From the NCBI RefSeq assembly GCF_051106095.1, contig NC_135785.1, forward strand, positions 213,899,545 through 213,963,544: DNA of 64,000 bases, read 5' to 3'. Shown one piece after another: positions 1-14,800 of the stretch. Position 1 is the first letter of the stretch; each line of letters begins with the position of its first letter. The notes beneath the pieces are model-generated. The model searched no databases and was not told where the DNA came from. It saw only the letters and a program-made list of their open reading frames with translations. The position numbers were made by a program, and so were the translations under genes. The DNA is from Pogona vitticeps. Lineage: Eukaryota; Chordata; Lepidosauria; Squamata; Agamidae.

Positions 1-4556
<4,556 letters not shown>

Positions 4557-4624
<68 letters not shown>
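4557..4624. repeat. (CA)n dinucleotide microsatellite
   Basis: About 34 uninterrupted CA units. The His-Thr and Val-Cys frames across it are artefacts of the repeat. Confidence 0.97.
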
Positions 4625-4628
<4 letters not shown>

Positions 4629-5819
4629 TGCATAGGAAATGGGGAGTATGTCCATGTGCCACTCTCCACATTTTTTAAAGTTTTACAATGGTGATTTGGA
4701 ACCAGCAATAAGCACTTACAAGAATATATCTGTTCACTGTAAGAAAATAGTTTGCTACTCATTTATTTCAATTAAATAGTGAATAGTAACTATTGATGAA
4801 TATGTTTTTCCTACCACCACACCATTTTAATTGGTCTTTGTTGTTTCAGTTGATGAAAAGAGATTTATCTTCCTTTCCTCAGACTCCAGGTGAAGAAAGG
4901 CTGGGGATAGATAAATGAGAAAGAATGTTACCCAGCTTTCCCCTATAAATTTGCATTATAATTTTGTAACAACAAATGTTAATATTATCTATTGTGCAAC
5001 TATCTGAGGTGTATTACCTGATTTTCAGTTCCTTCCGTGAAATATACCATGAGGACTGAAGAAATGACACAAACACATTATGTCCTTCCTCACTTCATTC
5101 CCCTTGTGTGACGACAACTTGCACAAGCTTGGCTGAGAGGATTAATGGCAGATTTGACTCTAGGAAATAATTACAGGGTTTGACAAGACATTTGAGACTT
5201 TGGTGATAAAAGAGACTGAAGGCTTCAGCAAGAAAGTAGAATGCTGACAGGCACAATGTGCTCATTATGGAAATTTTGAAAGAGAATGAAGATCTAAAAA
5301 TAAGCAAGGTATTGAAGCACATATTTTATACATTAACCAGAGTGCAAGCTTCTTGTGATTGGTGCACTACTATCATCTACATCTTCTGAGAGTAATGAGG
5401 GTCTCTTTGAAAAGCTTAGTGTAGTTCTTGCCTATGTGTTTCCTTTCTATTCCCTTCTCATCGGGGGGGGGGAAGGTTCTCTCCATTGTACTGTCTAGTG
5501 AGAAAGTAGAATCAGTACCATTTCTTTCTTGATCCAATTCCTGAGCATGTAAGCATGCAGTCTTGTTAGAAAATTGGTGACAGAATCATAACTGAGAAAA
5601 AAGTGAGTGAGCAAATACAGGAGTTGATTTATTCTCATCTGCTCTCCATCCTCAAAATGTGTACAGACCCTACTAGAGCTGAGTAAATGTTAATTTCTGA
5701 AGATGTCTGAAACACTGTCATATAAGAATTTTCTTTTTCCTTTGTTGCTCCTCAGAATAGAACCCAGACCACCCTTTCAAATTATAAAATGATTTTTTTA
5801 ACAACAGTGGGAAAACATT
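4625..5819. other. Unassigned sequence
   Basis: No coding region or clear repeat. Only a G9 run near 5463 stands out. Confidence 0.6.
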
Positions 5820-5990
5820 TCTGGCAGTATGAGCTTTTTAAAGCTGGAAGAAATTAACTTCAAAGATGGTGGCCCTTTGTCAGAGATCTTTAAGCAACGT
5901 CTGGGTGACCACCTATCAAGGATGCTAAAGCAGTGGGGTTTCTGCATGGCACGCTAGCTAGATTAGGGTGTGATCAGTCTGGCGTTTAGC
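5820..5990 (+). mobile_element. CR1-type LINE 3' end
   Basis: The stretch reading roughly 'ctgggtgaccacctatcaaggatgc ... tttctgcatggca' matches the 3' untranslated region of amniote CR1 LINEs as I remember it. In that family the text continues toward a line ending in repeated ATTCTATG. Here it is cut short just before a SINE that has the same kind of tail. No coding part is present, so it is a 5'-truncated copy. Confidence 0.5.
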
Positions 5991-6021
5991 CAACTGTTTG
6001 GTCTTCTGAATTTCCCATACA

Positions 6022-6150
6022 ATTGCTGGATAGCTCACTGGTTGAGGCAAGATGATAGGAGTTGGATTCCTCACTGTGCCTCCTTGACAGGGGCTGAACT
6101 CGATGATCCATAGGGGCCTTTCCAGCTCTGCAGTTCTAAGATTCTAACTA
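6022..6150 (+). mobile_element. tRNA-derived SINE with CR1-like tail
   Basis: The head (TAGCTCACTGGTTGAGGCA, then GAGTTGGATTC) resembles the A and B boxes of a tRNA-type RNA polymerase III promoter. The body ends in TTCCAGCTCTGCAGTTCTAA followed by GATTCTA, which is the CR1 3'-end signature. CR1 machinery is therefore the likely mobiliser. A related copy lies on the other strand at 46664-46797. Confidence 0.65.
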
Positions 6151-6191
6151 ATTCATATCATGAAATGGCTTAAGAGAGCCACTTAATGATA

Positions 6192-7113
6192 CAGTGGTGC
6201 CTCAACTCTCGACCGTCCCTGCTTATGGCCAATTCGACTTACAAACAGCTCCGGTTGCAAATTTTGCTTCTATTTGCAACCAGAGCTTCCACTTACAAAC
6301 AGAAAAGGGTGGGGGGGGGAAGGCGGGAAATTCAAATTGCTAATGGTAGGTGGCGAAAGAGGCTGCTTCTGTGTAACTCTTTTGCCCCGGCAGTTAGAGA
6401 ATGTATAATCCGAGGAGGCTGCCTGCTAAAGTATAGTGCTACTTTATGCTCTTAAAAAACTGTTCTTGGTATTTTGCAGTGTAGTTTTCAGCTGGGGGGG
6501 TTATGTCACTGTGCTGTGATGGGTCTTGGGGAGGGTTATTTTTTGTTCACCCACATTTCTGATGGGGGCTTGGTTGCTTTTTGGAGGTTTTTTCCCATTT
6601 CTGATGGGTCTTGGGGGATTTATTTGTTTTTTTGTCCCCCCATTTTGATGGGTCTTGGGGGTTTGGTTGCTTTTTGGGGGGGTTCCCCATTTTCGAAGTG
6701 TCTTGCATGCTTCTGTTGCTGTTTGCTTTGCTCTCTTTGCATTTCTGATCTGCTCCCTTTGATTTATGTGGATTTGCAATGGTTCCTGTATGCTTCCCTT
6801 GCTTTTCCTTTGCTTTCTGTGCATTTCCAACCTTGTCCCTTTGTTCTCTATGCATTTCCAATCTGCTCTGTTTTCTGTGCTTTTGCAATGGGCCCTGCAT
6901 GCTTTCCCTGCTTTTCTCCTCCTCCCCGAGGGGGAAAAAATTCCAATGAATTTTGCAGTGATTTTTTTGGGGGGTGTTCTTTTTTCCTTTGGCCGGAATG
7001 GATTAATTGCATTTCAATGCATTCCTATGGTAAAGAGTGCTTCGACGTATGACCATTTCAAGTTATGACCATCATTCCAGAAAGGATTGTGGTCGTAAGT
7101 CGAGGCACCACTA
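6192..7113. mobile_element. Tigger-like non-autonomous DNA transposon, long subfamily
   Basis: The 922-bp unit starts CAGTGGTGCCTC and ends with the inverted complement (GAGGCACCACTA), flanked by TA at 6190-6191 and 7114-7115. TA target sites and CAG-starting inverted ends fit the TcMar-Tigger group of Tc1/mariner transposons. No transposase frame is present. The interior holds repeated 'gggtcttggggg' and 'tttctgatgggtc' modules, which create long Phe/Cys-rich frames that are not genes. The same subfamily, in the opposite orientation, forms the outer element at 34988-38326. Confidence 0.7.
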
Positions 7114-7407
7114 TACTGGGAAATTAAACACTTCTGTAGAGGGGCAGAGGAAGTAATTTTTTACACTGAATTAATAGAGTGCTGTTTTTTCTTTTTGTGT
7201 GTATGTGACTTGTCTTAAAGGTTGTGTTGATAACCCACCCACAGCCAAATTCACCACTGGCCAATACTTGGGAGGAGCAGCAGAGGAAATTATTTTCCAT
7301 TATCATGAAGTGTCACTCCTCTAAAACTACATCATGATACAGGAAATTCAAAGAGGAAGGAGCTGGACCAAATAAGTGTCACTTTAGATGTGTCTTCCAT
7401 TTGGATG

Positions 7408-7695
7408 TACTGTATTTTCCCGAAAATAAGACAGGGTCTTATATTAATTTTTGCTCCAAAATACGCATTAGGGCTAATTTTCAGGGGATTTTTTTTTCAT
7501 GTACAACAATCCACATTTATTCAAATACAGTCATGTCATCTTCTGGTTGCTGCACAATGCTGCACCATGGTGGAGGGTGGGGTTTCACTTAGCTAGGGCT
7601 TATTTCTGGGGTAGGGCCTATATTACGAGCATCCTTAAAAAAATCATACTAGGGCTTATTTTCAGGTTAGGGCTTATTTTCGGAGAAAGAGGATA
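7408..7695. mobile_element. MITE-like element with imperfect inverted ends
   Basis: The left end (TATTTTCCCGAAAATAAGAC) and the right end (GGCTTATTTTCGGAGAAAGA) are imperfect reverse complements about 20 nt long. The motif 'gggcttattttc' recurs inside. There is no coding capacity. It looks like a short DNA transposon; I cannot place the superfamily. Confidence 0.5.
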
Positions 7696-8017
7696 GTTTA
7701 GTAATCCAGTAGTGTAGCAATTTAAGATGCTTCAAGCAGAAACCAAAAAGTTTCTCAAATCACCCTTTATGGGAAGGCTAGACCTGTTTAATATCTGCAT
7801 TGCCAGCAACTGTTAAATGTACAAAAGTTCTGGGATGAGAAAAAGTGATAAAAATTATTACAAATAAGGGGGGGGTCATGGGACTCAATGGGTTGCATCT
7901 TGTGCATCCCTATATTATAAATACAGACTCTAAGAATAACTCAAGCTTCTGTACCCTAAAGCAACTGTGAAAGCAGTGTTTTCAAGAGCCTATCTACAAC
8001 ATACTGCCATCTCCAGT

Positions 8018-8059
8018 CATTCTGAGGTTGCCCTGGGTCATTCTGAGCTTGCCCTGGGT
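8018..8059. repeat. 21-bp tandem duplication
   Basis: Two adjacent copies of CATTCTGAGGTTGCCCTGGG plus T, differing at one base (G/C), followed by the start of a third copy. Confidence 0.85.
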
Positions 8060-9898
8060 CATTCCGGTACTTTTTGGTACAGATTTGCTGGATGCATTGG
8101 GATGCACTGAGTTGTCCTAGTACTTGTCCACCAAGGATGGGGACTCGTGACTTGAATCTGACTTCAGTTGCATCGGTGACTCACCTTTAAAAAAAAAAGA
8201 CTCAAGACTCCACTCATGCCTCTTTACCCACTTTTCTAAGTCGCGTTTTTGAGTCCCTAGCCCACACACCCTTCCTCTACTTCCCTCCTTCTTGGCAATC
8301 AATAAACACTACCTGTGGGGGAGGCAGTGGGGACGACACGGAGGGATGCACTTCTAGGGTCACCCTCCCTGCTCCAGAGCCTCTCCCAGCTCTTGAGCAA
8401 GGGCCCCATGCCCAAGTCCATGTGCACTACTGCAGCTTAGGAGGCCTCTACGGCACTGCAGAGGGACATACAAGACCATTCTTCTCTCCTTATTTTACAT
8501 GCCAGTCGCTCTCAAATCTTCACATTTTCAGTATAAAGCTTTCTAATTTTAATTTTAAAATTATTTTTACTTTTCACTTTTGTGCTGTGGTGCAAAACTG
8601 ATAATATAAAAATTAAAAAGCAGTGTTAAGGAACAGATGCGGTCTTCTCTTCCTCTTCCCATCGACTTCATTCTCTCCTTCCTTGCTTGTTTGTTTTACT
8701 CACCCATTGTTCTCAAACTTTCCCACTTCCAAATTTAATTTTTGCTTACTTCAGCTTTCACTATTGTCCTATGGTACAAAGACTATAATCTTTTTTAAAA
8801 GTAAAAAGCAGAATGCAGGAATAGCTTATATCATTCCTGAAATTAAACAGGAGTGGCAGCAAGACACAGAAAGGTGGAAAAAGACCCGCAGTAATGTCAT
8901 CAAATGACATACACTCACAAAGTGCACAGGTCAGCCCACATCAAAACAGTACTGAGTTTCACACAAGCAGATCATGCATGGGAGTAAACTGGAGCAAAGT
9001 CATACAAAAATACAACACCACTCAGTGGTGGAGTAACTACTCCCAATAAAGTTTTTCTCCTCCTGCTTTGATTCTTCTAATTCTAGTTTCAGCTTTGTGT
9101 CATATGGTCACTGGAATGCCATACCAATATAATGGGTGTAAGGAACAAATGCCCAGGGTGCATGGATAATTGAGAACCAAATACAGTAAAAGAAAGAAGA
9201 AAATGAAGTACGAGGCCAAAAAGGGAGGTAAATAGTATTAAGGTGTGGATGGGTTAAAAAGCATTTTATTATAAATGCTGGTTTCTAATAATAAAAGTAT
9301 GTCTGTTGTATCCCCAAGATACAGTAACTACAACAGTCTGAAAACAGACAAAACTTGGGTACCTCAGTGGTCTGGAAGTCAATGCAGTTCTACAAGCAAG
9401 TTTTAAATGTCTAGAGGGTTTTGACTGCACAGCAAAAAGCAGCTGAGGTGACAGCCAAACATTTAAGGAATAGAAAACTTTGAAGTTATCAGTTAAGTAC
9501 CCCTTTATTTTGTCTATGGCATAGCTTAGAAGGTAATTACACAAAATATTAAACTTGTGTTTTTTTATTAAGGACAAAGCTGCATTCTAAATCCAATACT
9601 GGACTCAACTAATTTGGATCCTTGACACAAAATGAGAACAATTAGTCACAGTATTTTTCTAACCAATTTCTACCAATCATAAGAAAAGTTGCAAACGTTC
9701 ACAATTATCTATTTATAAAATAATTCTTTATTGTTTGATAGAATTTTGTTTTCAATCAGATAATTTTGTTTCTAAACAGGAACAGTAGGCATAACATGGG
9801 GCACAAACCAACCAAGATTACAGAGTAGATTTTTGGAGGGAAAGGAAGGGCTCTACTCTTCTGACAACGCTTTCCTCTCAGAAAATATTTTTCCCACT

Positions 9899-9926
9899 TT
9901 GTGTGTGTGTGTGTGTCTGTCTGTGT
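9899..9926. repeat. Short (GT)n/(CTGT)n microsatellite
   Basis: Seven GT units, then two CTGT units and GTGTG, followed by a G run. Confidence 0.8.
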
Positions 9927-11051
9927 GGGGGGGTGTTAGTTTCTTTTTAAAGGGCTATGTCTCTTCATTAATCTCTACAAATGGGAAAACAACCCTAGAG
10001 CCAAGAAACTGATTTGAAGGAGAAAAGCAGGGCTTTCTCTCCCCTTCCATATTTATGTTGCTGCAAGTTAAAGAATTTAAAGCCTCTCTTTATAGGATTG
10101 TGGCAGTGACCCAATTTGAGATATCTTTTTGCCACAAATATATTACATTTATTTAATTAATACAAATTATTATAGGAATCCAAAGTTACATTTCTCATAT
10201 AATAAGTATATAAGAAGGAAGAGGCCTGTTTGCATTTATTCTAGCTGCATAGAAATTCCAAATCTGAGTCATTTATTCAGGAAGAACAGTCAGATGCAAA
10301 TGCCGCATACATTTTTAAAATGTGCATAATATAATTACAACTGGAAAAAAATCATTACTCCGTGAACGGTATGAACGATTGACAGCCCATGAATGCATCG
10401 TTTTTTAAAGTTATTAATGAGCTTTCAGGATACTTCTTGATACTGCTTTGCTGCATTGTGAATTATTAGATCATCAGCAACCAATGATAAATAATGTATT
10501 TGCAGTCATTCCACTGGATATTTATCCCTATTTGTCTACATATATGCACAGACATCCAGTCCTTTTAAGAAGAGGATTTCCCCCCAGCATAATAAACAAC
10601 CTAGCATTGATTTGCAAAGGTTTTGAGATCAGAGATTACTTGGAGTTCAAGAAAGAATGAGGGCATTAGACTGTTCTCATCTATTGCTTTCTGCAGTACA
10701 ATAGTGAATTGTTTGAATAATATGCAAATAAAGAATGGTTTAATAAAATCAGTTCAAACCTCTTTACCTTTATGTATTACACATAAACCAATACATTTCA
10801 CTTTTTTCTACTTAATATAAATAAGAACCCTTATGAAAATCTTGCTATAACATATACACGGATGACAAAGTTAAAAAGGTAATTGCCTTGACTGTTTGTG
10901 GATGGGCTCTAAGCAGGCGATTTGGATTATAGGAAACTGGTATCATCTGCAGGGGAGAGTGTGACAGAATAAAAAAATGAAAATGTACACTTGAGAAAAG
11001 AGTTTACATGGTGTTTTTTTTTTTTTTACTCCATGGCAAAAAAGCAGCTGA

Positions 11052-11056
11052 GGTGA
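11052..11056. repeat. Target-site duplication, left copy (GGTGA)
   Basis: GGTGA directly precedes the TG of the 5' LTR and is repeated at 15778-15782 directly after the CA of the 3' LTR. A 5-bp duplication is usual for Ty3/Gypsy integrase. It fixes both ends of the element. Confidence 0.92.
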
Positions 11057-11836
11057 TGTGAGCGAAGGAAGGAAAGTGAGCCGTCCTCACAAGTGTCAAC
11101 AGAAGAAGGAGGCGGAGGATGCGCTGTGGGAGAATTGATAAAACTAGATGAGGAAGAAGGGGGCGTCAATAAAGCCATAGAGGTGTTCCTAGCGGAGAGG
11201 ACGAGAGACTGGGGGGAGGAGTCGAGCGAGTGGAGATGGGATGAGGTTATAAAGGAGGAGAAGGAAGAAAGGGGGACAGAGAGAGAAAAGGAGGAAAAGG
11301 GCACTCAAACGAGAGAGACAGGAGCAGAGAGGGAAAGAATCGCGACTCTGGTTAAGAACTTTCCCAACCTTATGAAAGAAGACGGCTTGCTGCCTCTGCC
11401 TAAAGAGTTGAGTCAGGCGGGAGTCCGTGAGTCCAAAGAGGGATGGAAACCGGGAGGGGGTATGGCTTTTCGCCCTACGATGGACAAGGCAACCCCTGGT
11501 GGTGTCAGCCCTTACCTACCCAGATTGGAGGGGTCGACCGTGGTCCATCCCTGTTGCAGGACTACCTGCTCAGTTCTGACTGCGTCGGTTGCGAACCCGA
11601 ACGCAACCGTTCGTTTTGGGGTGAGGAAACAATGAAACATAAAGATGTGGCGCCTGGGACTAAACCCAAGAAGTATAACTTGTTAACAGATGAAGAGTTG
11701 CCGGACCCATTCGGTCCAGAGTTATCTGATGTTAAAGTTAATAAAACCAATCCGTTTTTGACTGTTACATCGACTCCGGCTATTATTCCCGCCGATTCCC
11801 TTGGTCCGCCCTCTTCAGGAAAAGAACCCAATCACA
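11057..11836 (+). repeat. 5' LTR
   Basis: 780 bp, starting TGTGAGCG and ending AATCACA, so it carries the canonical TG...CA ends. A TATAAA at 11248-11253 is a plausible promoter element, and AATAAA-type signals lie downstream. The first 300 bp are purine-rich on this strand. It matches the 3' LTR at 779 of 780 positions with no length difference. Confidence 0.95.
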
Positions 11837-11837
11837 G

Positions 11838-11855
11838 TGGCGCCCAACGTGGGGC
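11838..11855 (+). promoter_or_regulatory. Primer-binding site, tRNA-Lys type
   Basis: TGGCGCCCAACGTGGGGC starts two bases after the 5' LTR. It is the 18-nt complement of the 3' end of the lysine tRNA (Lys1,2 type) that several retroviruses and LTR elements use to prime first-strand synthesis. Confidence 0.88.
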
Positions 11856-11880
11856 GGACCAATGGGGAGGCAGGGAAGAA

Positions 11881-14800
11881 ATGACGAGGATGTTGAAGAC
11901 CATAGAGAGGCAAGAGAAGATGATTGAAAGTTTGACGGAACAGCAAATGTTGGTTACCAGACACATGATGAAGCTGGGGATGGACGATGAAAGAACCTCA
12001 AAGAACAATGTGTTTATAAAGAATGGTCTAGTGGCCGGCCCTGCCCCCATCAGGATACAAAAAATGAGTGCTAGCGATGATCCGGAGGCGTATCTACATA
12101 CATTTGAGCGCGTAGCGGTGGCTGCAGGGTGGCCTAAAGAACAATGGACTTTAATATTGGTACCTTGCCTAACGGGACTATTGCAAGAAGTGGTAGACAC
12201 CCTGAGCCCCCAAGAAGCCGCACAATACGAACCCGTAAAGACAGCGATTCTAAGGACTCTTAATTTGACGGAGGAAGCGTACAGGAAAAGGTTCAGGGAG
12301 CTTAAGTGGAAACCTGGGGTGCATCCACGAACCTTAGTGCAAAGAATGAAAGCTAACATGACTAGATGGGTTAAACCAGAAGACAAATCTAAAGAACAAG
12401 TCATGGAGGCGTTTGTGTTGGAACATTTGGTGACGACTTTGAGCGGGAATCTGAAAGGGTGGGTGCAGAAGAATAACCCGAAGCAGTTGGAAGAAGCCAT
12501 CAAGCTGATCGAAGACTATTGCGCCTCAGAAGAAGCAATCAAAGAAGGTCCCGCCTTCTCAGGGGAACGCGGGAGACCTCGTGAGAAGGCGGGGACGCAG
12601 ACACAAGGCGGCGGAGTGAAGAGAGGGATGGACGTGCCAGGAGGAGCTCGTCCTCGCGGGCGCCCCTTCGAACCTATGGGGCCGAAACCAGTGCGCCCAG
12701 TTACAGTGGACGACCGCGTGTTTGGGGGGCTTGTGTGTTACGGCTGCGGGACCCCGGGCCACGTGCGTCGGGATTGCCCTGGGACAGACTGCTCTTGGGT
12801 AGGCGGATCGAATAATACCCAAGAGAAATCTGGGAAACAAGTAGGTTGGGAGGTGGTTGCATGGGTGAATGGGGAGAAGAAACAGGCGCTAATTGATACA
12901 GGATGCGGCAGAACCTTGGTACGGGACATAAAATTAGAAGGGGTGGAAGAAGGGTTTACAGTGAAGTGCATACACGGAGACTCTAAGACCTATAAGACGA
13001 CGTGGGCCGAAGTTAAAGTTGGAGAGGAGAAGCGGAAAATGAAAGTGGGGATTGTTCCAGGACTTTCGAGAGAAATGTTGTTGGGAAGAGACTGGGTGGG
13101 TGATAGAACATTAGCCGAATGTAAAGAAGTGATGCAAGGAGACTGTGTTAAAATTGAAGTGGGAGATGATTTCTTGCAGGAGACAACACGCGACCACATG
13201 CGTATGTTGCAACAAGATGACGCCACGCTACAAGAACACCTGCGAGCCGCGCGTGAGGTGGGCGAAGTAGCTGGGGGAAAAGAGGGGATGATTTTGGACA
13301 ATGGGCTATTGTATAATGTGACAGGAAAAGGGGAAAGGAGGTTGGTGGTTCCACAGAAATGGCGTATGGCGATTTTACATTTGGCCCATGATATTCCTAT
13401 GGCGGGGCATCTAGCATATGATAAGATGAAACCCAGGATTGAACAACGGTTTTGGTGGCCAGGAATGGGGAAAGAAATAGAAAGTTATTGTCAGACATGC
13501 CCAGAGTGCCAGAAAACTCAAGCCAAACCCAGACCAGGAGCTCCCTTAGTACCCATGCCCCTAGTGGACCAACCCTTCCAGAGAATAGGGGTGGACATTG
13601 TGGGGCCCCTTCTCAAGTCGGCGGGGGGCCACACACACATTCTGGTTATTATAGACTATGCTACCAGGTATCCAGAAGCAGTGCCCTTGCGGTCCACAAC
13701 ATCTAAGGTGTTAGCTCGGGAATTGTTACAAGTCTTTACCCGGCTGGGTTTTCCAAAGGAAATCTTGACAGATCAAGGCACCAACTTCATGGGACAAACC
13801 TTGAAGGAAATGTGGGGATTATTGGGAGTAAAACCCCTCCATACAGCAGTCTATCATCCTCAGACTAATGGATTAGTGGAGAGATTTAATAAAACACTTA
13901 AAGGGATGCTGAGGAAGTTAGTGATGGAGAAACCGAAAAGGTGGCACCTGCTAGTAGCGCCATTAATGTTCGCAGTGAGGGAAGTTCCACAGGCATCCAC
14001 GGGATTTACGCCTTTCGAGATGATGTATGGTTGGAACCCCAGAGGTATACTAGATTTGGTCAAAGAGAAATGGGAGAGTGGGAGAGATGAGGTACAAACG
14101 AACGTTAAACATGTCATAGAGATGAGAGAACATTTGAAGTTAGTAGCCTCCTTGGCGAGGGAAAATTTGGGAAAGGCCCAAGAAGGGCAGAAACGGAGAT
14201 ATGACGCCAAAGTTAAAGCAAGACAATTCGAACCGGGACAAAAGGTTTTGTTATTGATGCCAGCAGCTTCATCAAAGCTATTCGCCACTTGGCAAGGGCC
14301 TTATAAGGTGTTGAGAAAGATAGGAGAAGTGGATTATGAGATCTGGATGCCTGACAAAGTTAAAAAGAAAGGCATCTTTCATGTAAATTTGTTAAAGGAG
14401 TGGAAGGAGAGAGAAGCATTATGGGGGGAAGTAAAGGACGAAGAATTTGGCCCGGAAACGAAGGATTTTTTGCGTCAAGGAGTAGAATTAGATTTGGGAG
14501 AAAAGGAGACCGAAGCTTTTGAGGAATTGAAACAGATACTAGCTGAATTGCCCAGTAGATATGCTCCAGATTTTTCCAGGCCTTTCATAGTTCAGACTGA
14601 TGCTTCAGACCGAGGAGTGGGAGCAGTGTTATCACAAGAGAAGGACGAGGTAGAATTTCCAGTAATGTATTTAAGTAAGAAACTTACCCCTAGAGAGCAG
14701 AAGTATTCAACTATTGAAAAGGAGGCTTTTGCGGTTAAATGGGCTATACAGGCTTTAAGGTATTACTTGTTAGGAGCACCCTTTACGCTCATCACAGACC

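Larger units (their letters stand above)
7696..11051. other. Unassigned sequence with minor repeats
   Basis: No gene seen. A GC-richer segment at about 8100-8480 looks like an old unclassified repeat. A poly-T run ends near 11028, just upstream of the Gypsy insertion. Confidence 0.55.

Noticed and set aside
6474-7052. 192-codon Cys/Phe-rich frame and overlapping Lys-rich frames
   Set aside because: They lie wholly inside a Tigger-like transposon with repeated modules; the pattern recurs in the copy at 37.7-38.1 kb in another frame and has no domain.
11093-11635. 180-codon frame in the LTR as an independent accessory gene
   Set aside because: It is LTR sequence present twice; its length is explained by purine-rich, stop-poor DNA, and nothing shows separate expression.
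11832-12503. 223-codon minus-strand frame inside the Gypsy element
   Set aside because: Antisense shadow of the gag frame; no domain of its own. The other minus-strand frames in 12559-14288 are the same case.
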